Below are positions 30,755 to 39,095 of a DNA stretch of 64,000 nt, piece by piece. The stretch is from the NCBI RefSeq assembly GCF_002920895.1, contig NZ_PQVG01000001.1, positions 310,001 through 374,000 of the forward strand, read 5' to 3'. This DNA is from Flavobacterium alvei. GTDB lineage: Bacteria; Bacteroidota; Bacteroidia; Flavobacteriales; Flavobacteriaceae. Below the pieces are notes generated by a model. The model was not told the origin of the DNA and searched no databases. It worked only from the letters and a program-made list of their open reading frames with translations. Numbering within the stretch: position 1 is the stretch's first letter; each line of letters starts with the position of its first letter. The position numbers and the translations under genes were made by a program.

Positions 30755-32110
30755 TTAATTTTTAATAATCTTTTTTGAATAGTTTCCTTCAGCTGTTTGT
30801 ACTGTTAAAAAATAATTTCCATTAGTCAAACCTTGAAGCGAAACTGTGTTTTTATTTTCTGAACGAACTAATTGCCCCAAGTTATTATACACTGAAATTT
30901 TTTGAACTGTAGCATTATTAGACAAGCTAACAGTTACAAAATCAGTTGTTGGATTAGGATAGACTGCGATTTTAGCAGATTCTTTAAATTCACTAATACC
31001 TAACGGCGCAGCAGAAACAACAATAGTAATTGCTTTAGTAGTAAATCCATAATCTGTTGATGCCTTAAGATAATATGTAGTTAGTGCCTTAACAGCAGTT
31101 GGTGTACCGCTAATTGTTCCAGTTGCAGAATCAAGAACCAAACCAGCTGGAAGTGCAGGACTTACTGTATAAGTTGCTGTAGCACCTGTCCCTAAAGTTA
31201 AAGCTGATTTAGGATTGTCAGCAATAGCAGTTCCTACAGTATAGGATCCTGCAGTAGTGGTATAATCAAGTGCTGAAGGTTCTGTTCCTGGTAAAACTGC
31301 CATAATAGTTGTTAAAAGTGTAACCGGATCATACTTGTTTAAAAGTACTTTTCCAGCTGTTAGAGCAGCTCCCGAAACCTTTAATACATTAGTAGTGATG
31401 TAATTTCCGATTGCCACCGTTCTATCAGTACCCAACTCAATTCTACCGCCATCTACATTAACAATCCCCTTAGTACCAATTGTTAAAGCCCCTGCTGTTT
31501 TCACAAGACCAGCATTTACATTCAATATACCATTGCAATCTACGTACTGAGGGTAATTTCCCACAGCAATACTCCCAGCAGAATCTGTGGTTACAGTTCC
31601 GCCATTTACATTTAAAGTACCTGCTTGTTTCTGACTTATTAATAAAGCTGATTTTACATTTAGAGCTCCTCCAACTTCTACATTGGTAACGGCCAAAGAA
31701 GTACCAACAGTTGTTCCAATATAAAAATTACTTCGTCCATTAAATAAACCACCAGTAACCGTTAATAACCCATCAACACTATTAACACCTCCTGCATTAA
31801 TATTTCCAGAAGTTGTTAGATTTCCTACTGTGGAAATATAAATAAGACCAGAAGTTGGCGCACCAGATGTTAATGGATAATTTGCACTAAGCACAGGGTT
31901 ATTAGGCGACCCTGCACCTATTGTGAAAGTATTCCCGCTAAGAAAAGTGGCTGGCGGTGCTGCTGTACTCCAATTCGTAGCATCTAGAAAATCTGAACTT
32001 GTTCCGCCAACCCATGTGTTTAATTGCGCATGTGAAACATTAAAAGCTCCCAAAAGAAAAACAAGAAAGCTAAAAGATAAAACGTTGTTTTTAAGTAATT
32101 TTTTTTTCAT
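30755..32110 (-). CDS. Secreted T9SS protein with beta-helix-like repeats and putative Ig domain, function unknown
   Basis: 451 residues. A signal peptide ends at SHAQ (about residue 29). Residues 50-280 are Gly/Asn/Thr-rich short strands with recurring GGALNVKS, GTLNVNGGTV, GILNVNAGLV and GIVNVDGGRI units, like a right-handed beta-helix or autotransporter stalk. A He-PIG-type Ig domain (ALPAGLVLDSATGTISGTP, about 305-370) follows, and a T9SS type A sorting domain ends the protein (YPNPTTDFVTVSL to KKIIKN). I see no catalytic motif. It has the same promoter architecture as PL11 and the SusCD operon, so it belongs to the same pectin response. A secreted pectin-binding, adhesive or unrecognised lyase-like role is possible; none is proven. 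Confidence 0.8.
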   Translation of the reverse strand: MKKKLLKNNVLSFSFLVFLLGAFNVSHAQLNTWVGGTSSDFLDATNWSTAAPPATFLSGNTFTIGAGSPNNPVLSANYPLTSGAPTSGLIYISTVGNLTTSGNINAGGVNSVDGLLTVTGGLFNGRSNFYIGTTVGTSLAVTNVEVGGALNVKSALLISQKQAGTLNVNGGTVTTDSAGSIAVGNYPQYVDCNGILNVNAGLVKTAGALTIGTKGIVNVDGGRIELGTDRTVAIGNYITTNVLKVSGAALTAGKVLLNKYDPVTLLTTIMAVLPGTEPSALDYTTTAGSYTVGTAIADNPKSALTLGTGATATYTVSPALPAGLVLDSATGTISGTPTAVKALTTYYLKASTDYGFTTKAITIVVSAAPLGISEFKESAKIAVYPNPTTDFVTVSLSNNATVQKISVYNNLGQLVRSENKNTVSLQGLTNGNYFLTVQTAEGNYSKKIIKN

Positions 32111-32215
32111 ATTTAAAAAGTATTAATGGTTTAAAAAATCATGTTTTTTTTATTATTTAAAATAAATAGCTGCTAAAAAAATATTTTATTCATTTTTTTA
32201 GTTAAAATTTATTTT

Positions 32216-32260
32216 CAAAACTATTACAATACATATCCAAAAGCATCCTGTACTTTCCTG
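32216..32260 (-). promoter_or_regulatory. Promoter of the 451-aa protein gene, CAGGA-repeat class
   Basis: On the minus strand CAGGA (32256-32260), 5 bp, CAGGA (32246-32250), 22 bp, then TAGTTTTG (32216-32223), 106 bp before the ATG at 32110. A third partial copy (AGGA, 32265-32268 on the minus strand) extends the array upstream. Third instance of the same layout. Confidence 0.75.
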
Positions 32261-32446
32261 CACATCCTAAAATCTACTAAATCAAACCCAAAACAAATTA
32301 AGGTTTCCGAACAATTACTTTGAATTTCCAACAATATCACCGCTATTTCTCTTACACTTATTTTCAAAAATGTGTGAATATTAACAAAAAAAAGCGATAA
32401 TTAACATAAATCACAAATTATCAGCAAACTAATTTTTAATATCAAA

Positions 32447-32487
32447 AAAAATATATTTTTATTTTATCAAAATAAAAATATATTTTT
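32447..32487. repeat. Perfect 19-bp A/T-only inverted repeat upstream of PL1
   Basis: Bases 32447-32465 are the exact reverse complement of 32469-32487 with a 3-nt centre (ATC). The right arm carries the PL1 -7 box and abuts the LacI-like palindrome. It could be a cruciform, a transcript hairpin or a dimeric protein site. Confidence 0.7.
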
Positions 32488-32500
32488 GTAATCGATTACA
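32481..32500 (+). promoter_or_regulatory. PL1 promoter -7 box overlapping a LacI-type palindrome
   Basis: TATTTTTG (32481-32488) is an exact TAnnTTTG box 60 bp before the PL1 ATG. It overlaps TGTAATCGATTACA (32487-32500), a perfect 14-bp palindrome with the central CG typical of LacI-family operators. A repressor bound here would cover the -7/+1 region. No LacI-type gene is present in the window. Confidence 0.65.
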
Positions 32501-32547
32501 CTTTAACTATTTAATTTTATAATTCATACTAATTTCTTTTGTCAAAT

Positions 32548-33933
32548 ATGAAAAAAACAGTTTTATTGAGTTTCCTGTTATTAGCCCTCAACTTTACTTC
32601 GGGTCAAAATTATTACATGACCAGTCCAGAGGGGTTTGGAGCAGCTGCAACTGGGGCGGGAACTCCAACACCAACGAATACGGTTACAGTTACAACCTAC
32701 GCTCAATTAAAAACTGCTCTTACATCCACAGCAACCGCTAATGCAGTAATTCTGGTTTCTGGAACTATTACCTGTGACTATACTAGCGTGTTGTTGACCA
32801 ATAGAACAATTATTGGTTTGCCAGGAGCAAGACTTAGAAACACTCAAATTACAATAACTGCCACACCACCAACAGCTGCCGACAACACAACATCAGCAAA
32901 TAACTCAGGCATTCTTTACATTAAAGACGGCTCTACTAATGTCATTATTAGAAACCTAATTTTCGAAGGACCTGGCGCTTTTGATTGCGATGGTAGAGAC
33001 TTACTCACAAGTGAAGGCAAAAATATCTGGGTAGATCACTGTGAGTTTCAAGACGGAATGGATGGTAATTTTGACATTAAAGGAGCAGCCGACAACCACA
33101 CCGTTTCTTGGTGTAAATTTACGTATTTAAAACCTCCTTATGCTGGAGGATCTGGAGGATCAAACGACCACCGTTTTAGTGGTTTAGTTGGCTCAGGAAT
33201 TACCGACATGCCAACTGACGGAAGATTCAGTGTTACTTTTAAAAACTGCTATTGGGCAGAAGGTTGTAGAGAAAGAATGCCAAGAGCCAGAAACGCCGAA
33301 TTACACATTTTAAATTGTTATTACAAAACTTCTATTTCAGGAGCCAAGGCAATTGGACTCGGAGCCGGAGATAGTGGTACCACTTGTTATGTAGAGAATT
33401 GCAATTTTGAACAAATAACCACCATTTCTAGTCCTGTTACCGAAGGAACTGGAACCACTTCAGTAAAATTTGATGGCTGCACAAAAGGAACTGTTCCAAC
33501 TGCTGTAACTGGTCTAGATAAATTAACTGCTATAAAACCAACCTATTCTTATACTGTACTACCTGTTGCCAACGTGGCGGGTTATGTTTCAAATACTAGC
33601 TGTGGAGCTGGAGCAACTTTGAATGTTACTGCTGCTGGAGTGATTTCAACTTCTTGCCCTAATTTAGGTGTAGAAGATCGTACTATTAGTTTGGGAAATC
33701 TGTATCCAACTACTGTAGATACAAATTTGACTATTGATTTATCTGACAGTGTATCAGGTGATGCTACTATATCTATATTTTCGACTTCGGGACAAAAAGC
33801 GTATTCCTATTCTAAAATAGTTTCTCCTTCTGAAAAACTTTCCATAAATGTTGCCAACTTATCAAATGGATTGTATTTATGTAATCTTAAAATAGGAGAA
33901 TCATCAACAACTTGGAAATTTATAAAGAAATAA
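32548..33933 (+). CDS. Secreted pectate lyase (PL1) with T9SS tail
   Basis: 461 residues from the ATG at 32548; a TTG three codons upstream is less likely. A signal peptide ends at FTSGQ (residue 20). The PL1 beta-helix carries the expected motifs: NIWVDHCEFQDGMDGNFD (159-176, the vWiDH region with Ca-binding acidic residues) and CRERMPRAR (240-248, with the catalytic/substrate-binding arginines). The C-terminal 75 residues form a T9SS type A sorting domain ending in TWKFIKK. It should cleave de-esterified homogalacturonan by beta-elimination outside the cell. It is a single gene on the opposite strand from the rest of the pectin genes, with its own LacI-like operator and a strong terminator. 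It is also the only one of the four pectin units without the CAGGA promoter. Confidence 0.92.
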   Translation: MKKTVLLSFLLLALNFTSGQNYYMTSPEGFGAAATGAGTPTPTNTVTVTTYAQLKTALTSTATANAVILVSGTITCDYTSVLLTNRTIIGLPGARLRNTQITITATPPTAADNTTSANNSGILYIKDGSTNVIIRNLIFEGPGAFDCDGRDLLTSEGKNIWVDHCEFQDGMDGNFDIKGAADNHTVSWCKFTYLKPPYAGGSGGSNDHRFSGLVGSGITDMPTDGRFSVTFKNCYWAEGCRERMPRARNAELHILNCYYKTSISGAKAIGLGAGDSGTTCYVENCNFEQITTISSPVTEGTGTTSVKFDGCTKGTVPTAVTGLDKLTAIKPTYSYTVLPVANVAGYVSNTSCGAGATLNVTAAGVISTSCPNLGVEDRTISLGNLYPTTVDTNLTIDLSDSVSGDATISIFSTSGQKAYSYSKIVSPSEKLSINVANLSNGLYLCNLKIGESSTTWKFIKK

Positions 33934-33954
33934 TTTTCTACCAACATCAAACTT

Positions 33955-33993
33955 AACTGAGGTCTATTTTTTTAATAGATCTCAGTTTTTTTT
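33955..33993 (+). terminator. Intrinsic terminator of the PL1 gene
   Basis: AACTGAGGTCTAT (33955-33967) pairs with ATAGATCTCAGTT (33975-33987), 13 pairs with one G-U, followed by a T-run to 33993. It begins 21 bp after the PL1 stop. Confidence 0.9.
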
Positions 33994-34171
33994 ATACACC
34001 TTGTTTTTAGTTCTGCAAAAATCAAATTTAAAATAGTTTAAAAATAACACACTAAAAATTCTACTAGGACATACAAATATCCCAAACACTCTTAACTTTA
34101 GATTCAGAAAAATAGCACGCTGTTTTGTATTTATCATTATATTTACATTATTTAATTTTCAAAACATCGCT

Positions 34172-36694
34172 ATGGAAGTTTTCTTATTTGTATTATTGAT
34201 TGCTTTTTTGTTCTACATCAAAAATGCTATCGACTCAAAATTCGACAGATTCGAAGATCGAATTGAAGACAAAATCGATGAGAAATTCAAAGAATTATTT
34301 AAAAAAATTGAGGCATCAAAAGGAACCGAAAAACTTCCAGAAAAACCTATAGTTGCTCCTGAAATTGCAAAACCAAAACAAACTCCAGAAGCAATAAAAC
34401 CAACTGTGGTCATTGAAAAAACAGAACCTTTGGTTTTTACACCAATCGAAAATGAGGTTGCCAAAGAGAAAATTGTCTTTTCAATGGACAATGCCTCAGC
34501 TCCAAAACACAAACAACCAGAACCAAAAGCCTATATCCGTGAAGAACCTACTAAAACCTTTTGGGAAAATTTCAGGGATAACAATCCCGATTTAGAAAAG
34601 TTTATTGGTGAAAACCTCATCAACAAAATTGGTATTTTGATTCTGGTTTTGGGAATCAGTTATTTCGTGAAATATGCCATTGACAAAGACTGGATTAACG
34701 AACCAGCACGAGTGGGAATTGGGATGCTATCTGGCGGATTGATTATGGGAATTGCACATAAATTGCGCCAAAAATATGCTGCTTTCAGTTCGGTTTTTGT
34801 GGCGGGTGCCATTGCAGTTTTCTATTTTACAATTGGCATTGCTTTCCACAGCTACCATTTGTTTGGACAAACAACAGCCTTTATTATTATGGTGCTTATC
34901 ACCGTTTTCAGTAGCCTAATTTCACTTTCTTACAATCGCAAAGAACTAGCTGTATTATCCCTGATTGGCGGGTTTGCCGTTCCGTTTATGGTCAGCACTG
35001 GACAAGGAAATTATGTCGTTTTGTTTACTTACATTCTCATCTTGAACATCGGGATTTTAGCATTAGCCTATTATAAAAAATGGGGAATCATCAATATTAT
35101 GTCCTACGTTTTTACAGTGATTTTGTATGGAGCTTGGCTCTTTAAAGACCTCGACGAAAAAACGCCGCATTATCTGGGCGCATTTGCCTTCGGATTTGCC
35201 TTTTATTTTGTTTTCATCCTTATCAACATCATCAATAATGTTCGAACAAAAGGTTTTTTCTCTCCTATAGAATTGAGTATTCTGGCCAGCAACACCTTCC
35301 TTTTTTATGGGGCTGGAATGGCTATTTTAGAACAGTTTCATCCCGAATTCAAAGGATTGTTCACTACTTTATTAGGAGTTTTAAACTTTGGCTACGCTTA
35401 TTTTTTATACAAAAAATTTGGTTTGGACAAAACTGCCGTTTACTTGTTGGTTGGCTTGACGCTTACCTTCTTAACTTTGTCCATTCCAATACAATTCGAA
35501 GGGAATTTTATCACCCTTTTCTGGGCTGCCGAAGCCGTGATGCTGATGTGGCTTGCACAAAAATCAAAAATAACTTATTATCGATTTGCCTCGGTGATCG
35601 TTCATCTGTTGATGATTGGAAGTTTATTGATGGATTGGTCTGCTATTTATATGTCGTCCACTATTTTAACCATTGTCTTCAACAAAATCTTTTTGACTGG
35701 AATTTTTGCCGTGGGTTCTTTATTTGCCGTTTACTATTTATTGAAAAAAGAAGACGAAGATTTGGAACAATTTGGATTCATTTTCAATCCAGAAAAATAC
35801 CGAAACGGTCTAGGATTGATTGGAATAATCCTCTCCTATTTTGTTGGATTGTTTGAGGTAAATTTTCAAGCCAACGCGCATATCCAAGGAGCCAATTCAG
35901 CCTTGACATTACCTATTTTATATCATTTAATTTTCTGTGCTTTGGTTGTGTACTTCTTGTGCAAAATCAAGAACACTCTTGGTTATCAACTAGCATCCAT
36001 TATAGCCGTAGTCAATATAATACTCTTTGTGTTTTTCTTTTTGAATTATGCGTTTTATGAGCACGAGTACTACATTACAACTGGAAATCATCAAAGAATT
36101 GGGTTTTATTTGCATTACATTTCACTACTTATAACCTTGTTTTTCGGCTATAAATTATACCAAATCAACAAGGAAAATCCAGTTTTCAACCTATTCAAAA
36201 ACAAATTCGCAGTTTGGTTTGCAGCCTTTTTAATCATCTACCTGGCTAGTACCGAATTGATGCTGCACGGATTGGTCGTTTCGAATTCGCCAATAACAGC
36301 TCAACAAGTACAATCGAATGAGTATTACAAAAATTATAACGCAACGGAATTGCCCTTTCTTAAAGCACAAATAGCTGACGATGCCATACAATCTACTCGA
36401 ACTCAAATCATAAAAACTGGTTTTCCAATCCTATGGGGAATTCTCGCTTTTGCTTTCTTGATTATCGGAATTAAAAAACGAATTAAAGCCATTAGAATCA
36501 TAGCCTTATCTTTATTGGGAATTACCATTCTAAAATTATTTTTGTTCGACATCAGCAATGCTTCCGAAACTGGTAAAATTATTGCCTTTATCTTATTGGG
36601 AGTTTTAATCTTAATAATTTCATTTGTGTATCAAAAAATAAAAGTCTTGGTGCAAGACGACAACAAACCCTTGAAAACCGATGAAACTGAATAA
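34172..36694 (+). CDS. DUF2339 polytopic membrane protein
   Basis: 840 residues. One N-terminal transmembrane helix (FLFVLLIAFLFYI) is followed by a charged, coiled-coil-like and Pro/Lys/Glu-rich segment (about 20-130). Then come roughly twenty or more hydrophobic helices, beginning FIGENLINKIGILILVLGISYFVKYAID, the conserved opening of the DUF2339 core. DUF2339 proteins are predicted inner-membrane proteins of unknown function. The gene overlaps the following DUF3999 gene by 14 bp, a pairing seen elsewhere in bacteria, which suggests that the two work together, possibly in envelope or cell-surface processes. It is preceded by the PL1 terminator, so it starts a new transcription unit. Confidence 0.85.
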   Translation: MEVFLFVLLIAFLFYIKNAIDSKFDRFEDRIEDKIDEKFKELFKKIEASKGTEKLPEKPIVAPEIAKPKQTPEAIKPTVVIEKTEPLVFTPIENEVAKEKIVFSMDNASAPKHKQPEPKAYIREEPTKTFWENFRDNNPDLEKFIGENLINKIGILILVLGISYFVKYAIDKDWINEPARVGIGMLSGGLIMGIAHKLRQKYAAFSSVFVAGAIAVFYFTIGIAFHSYHLFGQTTAFIIMVLITVFSSLISLSYNRKELAVLSLIGGFAVPFMVSTGQGNYVVLFTYILILNIGILALAYYKKWGIINIMSYVFTVILYGAWLFKDLDEKTPHYLGAFAFGFAFYFVFILINIINNVRTKGFFSPIELSILASNTFLFYGAGMAILEQFHPEFKGLFTTLLGVLNFGYAYFLYKKFGLDKTAVYLLVGLTLTFLTLSIPIQFEGNFITLFWAAEAVMLMWLAQKSKITYYRFASVIVHLLMIGSLLMDWSAIYMSSTILTIVFNKIFLTGIFAVGSLFAVYYLLKKEDEDLEQFGFIFNPEKYRNGLGLIGIILSYFVGLFEVNFQANAHIQGANSALTLPILYHLIFCALVVYFLCKIKNTLGYQLASIIAVVNIILFVFFFLNYAFYEHEYYITTGNHQRIGFYLHYISLLITLFFGYKLYQINKENPVFNLFKNKFAVWFAAFLIIYLASTELMLHGLVVSNSPITAQQVQSNEYYKNYNATELPFLKAQIADDAIQSTRTQIIKTGFPILWGILAFAFLIIGIKKRIKAIRIIALSLLGITILKLFLFDISNASETGKIIAFILLGVLILIISFVYQKIKVLVQDDNKPLKTDETE

Positions 36695-37916
36695 TTTTTT
36701 AATATTTCTACTAGCCACAAATGGCCTGTTGGCACAACACACAACGACGGCAAAAATCGAAATTCCCAAAGAAAATGGTTTGCACAAAATAGTGTTGCCA
36801 GCTGAAATTCGCTCGTTTTCAAAAGAAGAATTGGGCGATTTCAGAATAGTAGATTCTAAAGAAATAGAAGTGCCTTATTATGTTATTCCCCAAGAATATA
36901 TAGACAAAACACCTCATTTTTTTTCGGAATGCAAAATAATTTCTACAAACGTGCTTCCTAAAAATAAAACAACCCTTATTTTCGAAAATCCCAAAACGTC
37001 TATCGATTCAATTGTACTTTGTATAACTAATTCCGATGTTACTAAAACCTACTCCATTAGCGGTAGCAACGACCAAAAAGAATGGTTTGGATTGGTCAAT
37101 AATTCAAAATTATCCGATCTCGTAAACACAGAAGAAACAGTTGTTTTCAAAACAATAAGCTTTCCATTAACTTCCTATCGTTATATCAAATTTGATTTTA
37201 ATGACAAAAAAACTTTGCCCATAAACATTTTGAAAATCGGATTTTTTGCCAGCAAAACAACATCGAATATTTTAGAGGAAATTCATCCAAAAAACATCAA
37301 ATTCCAACAAATTCCAGCCGAGAAGAAAACCCGAATTTACATTAGTTTTGATCATCCACAAATTGTAAACCAAATCCATTTCAAAATCTCTAGTCCCAAT
37401 TTATTTCTTCGAAATACCCAAATATACGTGAACAAAAAAAAACGCATCAACCACAAAGCAGTTGCGTTTCCGGAAAATTTATCCTCTTTTGAATTGAATT
37501 CGAATACCAAAAACACCTTTACTATTCCACAATTTTTTGGAAAAGAATGCTTTATCGAAATAGAAAATCAGGACAATCCTCCCTTGACTTTTTCTGAAAT
37601 TCGCTTTTTTCAAAAACCAATTTCAGTAATTGCCGATTTGAAAGCCAATCAAAAATACACTGTCGAAACTGGAAATTCAAAACTGAATAGTCCTGATTAT
37701 GACTTGGAAAATTTCAAGAACAGGATGGGTAGTAACCTGCCTGAAGCCAAAATATATGACATCAAACACGAGATTTCTCAAAAGACAAATGTTCAAAACA
37801 AATCTTTTTGGCAGGAATCTTGGTTTATGTGGCTTTGCATCGGTTTAGGTGGAATTGTCATTGTCTTTTTCACAATGAGTTTAGTCAAGGATATGAAGAA
37901 TAATTCAACCATCTAA
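36681..37916 (+). CDS. DUF3999 single-pass membrane protein
   Basis: 411 residues. A signal peptide (MKLNNFLIFLLATNGLLAQ) is followed by a large extracytoplasmic region of beta-rich sequence typical of DUF3999 (LPAEIRSFSKEELGDFRIVDSKEIEVPYYVI). Near the C-terminus a single transmembrane helix (FMWLCIGLGGIVIVFFTMSL) is followed by a short basic tail. So it is anchored in the inner membrane with most of its mass in the periplasm. It starts inside the last codons of the DUF2339 gene (14 bp overlap), implying coupled translation and a complex with that protein. Function is unknown. Confidence 0.82.
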   Translation: MKLNNFLIFLLATNGLLAQHTTTAKIEIPKENGLHKIVLPAEIRSFSKEELGDFRIVDSKEIEVPYYVIPQEYIDKTPHFFSECKIISTNVLPKNKTTLIFENPKTSIDSIVLCITNSDVTKTYSISGSNDQKEWFGLVNNSKLSDLVNTEETVVFKTISFPLTSYRYIKFDFNDKKTLPINILKIGFFASKTTSNILEEIHPKNIKFQQIPAEKKTRIYISFDHPQIVNQIHFKISSPNLFLRNTQIYVNKKKRINHKAVAFPENLSSFELNSNTKNTFTIPQFFGKECFIEIENQDNPPLTFSEIRFFQKPISVIADLKANQKYTVETGNSKLNSPDYDLENFKNRMGSNLPEAKIYDIKHEISQKTNVQNKSFWQESWFMWLCIGLGGIVIVFFTMSLVKDMKNNSTI

Positions 37917-37929
37917 ACTAATAATTCCC

Positions 37930-37937
37930 TATTTTTG
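37930..37937 (+). promoter_or_regulatory. Candidate -7 box for udk
   Basis: TATTTTTG, an exact TAnnTTTG match, lies 28 bp before the udk ATG. I see no clear -33 partner. Confidence 0.45.
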
Positions 37938-37965
37938 TCCAAACATTAACATAAAAACAGGATTT

Positions 37966-38574
37966 ATGCTCATCATAGGAATTGCGGGTGGAACAGGCTC
38001 AGGAAAAACAACAGTTGTCCATCAGATAATGAATGAATTACCTCATACCGAAGTGGGAATTATCGCCCAAGACTCCTACTACAAAGCCTCTACAGTCGAA
38101 AGCTACGAAGAACGTTCCAAAACCAATTTTGATCATCCCAGAGCCATCGATTTCGATTTATTGGTCAGCCATCTCAAGGAACTCAAAGAAGGAAAAACCA
38201 TCCATCAGCCTGTTTATTCTTTTGCTATTCACAACAGAACCGACGACACCATTGTCACACATCCTCGAAAAGTAATGATTGTAGAAGGAATTTTAATCCT
38301 GTCAAATCCTGAACTTCGCGATTTATTCGACATCAAAATATTCGTTCACGCCGATTCGGACGAACGTTTAATTCGAAGATTAAAACGGGACATTGCCGAG
38401 CGAGGTCGCGATATGGAAGAAGTATTAAATAGATACCAAACCACACTAAAACCTATGCACCAGCAGTTTATAGAAAACACCAAAGCCTATGCCGACATCA
38501 TCATTCCCAACGACAAATACAATACAGTCGCCATTGATGTGGTTCGAGCTGTAATAAATCAACGAATCTTATAA
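37966..38574 (+). CDS. udk: Uridine kinase
   Basis: 202 residues. It has Walker A GGTGSGKTT (8-16), the substrate-binding DSYYK near residue 40, FDHPRAIDF (about 59-67) and the lid segment RRLKRDIAERGRD. These are all diagnostic of uridine/cytidine kinase. It phosphorylates uridine and cytidine to UMP and CMP in pyrimidine salvage in the cytoplasm. Length is normal for the family. It is followed by a DivIC-like gene and then methylmalonyl-CoA mutase genes, an order familiar in Flavobacteriaceae. Confidence 0.95.
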   Translation: MLIIGIAGGTGSGKTTVVHQIMNELPHTEVGIIAQDSYYKASTVESYEERSKTNFDHPRAIDFDLLVSHLKELKEGKTIHQPVYSFAIHNRTDDTIVTHPRKVMIVEGILILSNPELRDLFDIKIFVHADSDERLIRRLKRDIAERGRDMEEVLNRYQTTLKPMHQQFIENTKAYADIIIPNDKYNTVAIDVVRAVINQRIL

Positions 38575-38607
38575 TTTTTTTTGTATTTTTATAACTAAAT
38601 TTTCAAG

Positions 38608-38692
38608 AAGCTATTTCCCGCTATCCGCTATATCTCTTGTGGCGAACACCGCCAAAAGAGGTAATTGCGAAAGCAATTGAATATCGGGGCTA
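38608..38692. repeat. REP-like interspersed element
   Basis: The stretch begins CTATTTCCCGCTATCCGCTA (38611-38630) and ends ATATCGGGGCTA. In between are two hairpins: CTCTTGTGGCG with CGCCAAAAGAG, and AATTGC-GAAA-GCAATT. I recognise these end sequences from dispersed intergenic repeats in Flavobacterium genomes. It fills most of the gap between udk and the DivIC-like gene. Confidence 0.6.
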
Positions 38693-38710
38693 AAAAAAAC
38701 AGTATCACAA

Positions 38711-39043
38711 ATGGCAAACCCATATAAAGACAAATCTTGGTTCAAATTTTTAAGCAACAAATACGTTTGGGTGTTACTACTATTTTCTATTTGGATGATA
38801 TTTTTGGACAACTATTCCTATTTTGGACATCGGGTTTTAGACAAACAAATTGATGAACTCGAACAAAACAAAGAATACTACCAACAAGAGATCAAAAAAG
38901 ACCAAGAAAATATAAAAAAACTAAAAAACCCAGACCAAACCGAAAAATACGCCCGCGAAAAATACTATATGAAAAAAGACAGCGAAGATGTCTATATCAT
39001 TGAATTTGAAGGCGACACCATAGAAAAAGACGTCAAAAAATAG
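38711..39043 (+). CDS. DivIC/FtsB-type septum formation initiator protein
   Basis: 110 residues: a short basic N-terminus, one transmembrane helix (VWVLLLFSIWMIFLDNY), then a coiled coil (LDKQIDELEQNKEYYQQEIKKDQENIKKL) and a short conserved tail (EKYAREKYYMKKDSEDVYIIEFE). This is the layout of FtsB/DivIC cell-division proteins, which link FtsL and FtsQ-type proteins at the septum. Sequence similarity in this family is weak, so the assignment rests on topology and the EKYAREKYYMKK-type motif. It lies between udk and the mutase genes. Confidence 0.82.
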   Translation: MANPYKDKSWFKFLSNKYVWVLLLFSIWMIFLDNYSYFGHRVLDKQIDELEQNKEYYQQEIKKDQENIKKLKNPDQTEKYAREKYYMKKDSEDVYIIEFEGDTIEKDVKK

Positions 39044-39095
39044 ACCCTAAAAAAAAACAAAGTGAATTTCATTTGAAGATATAACCACACTCGTA

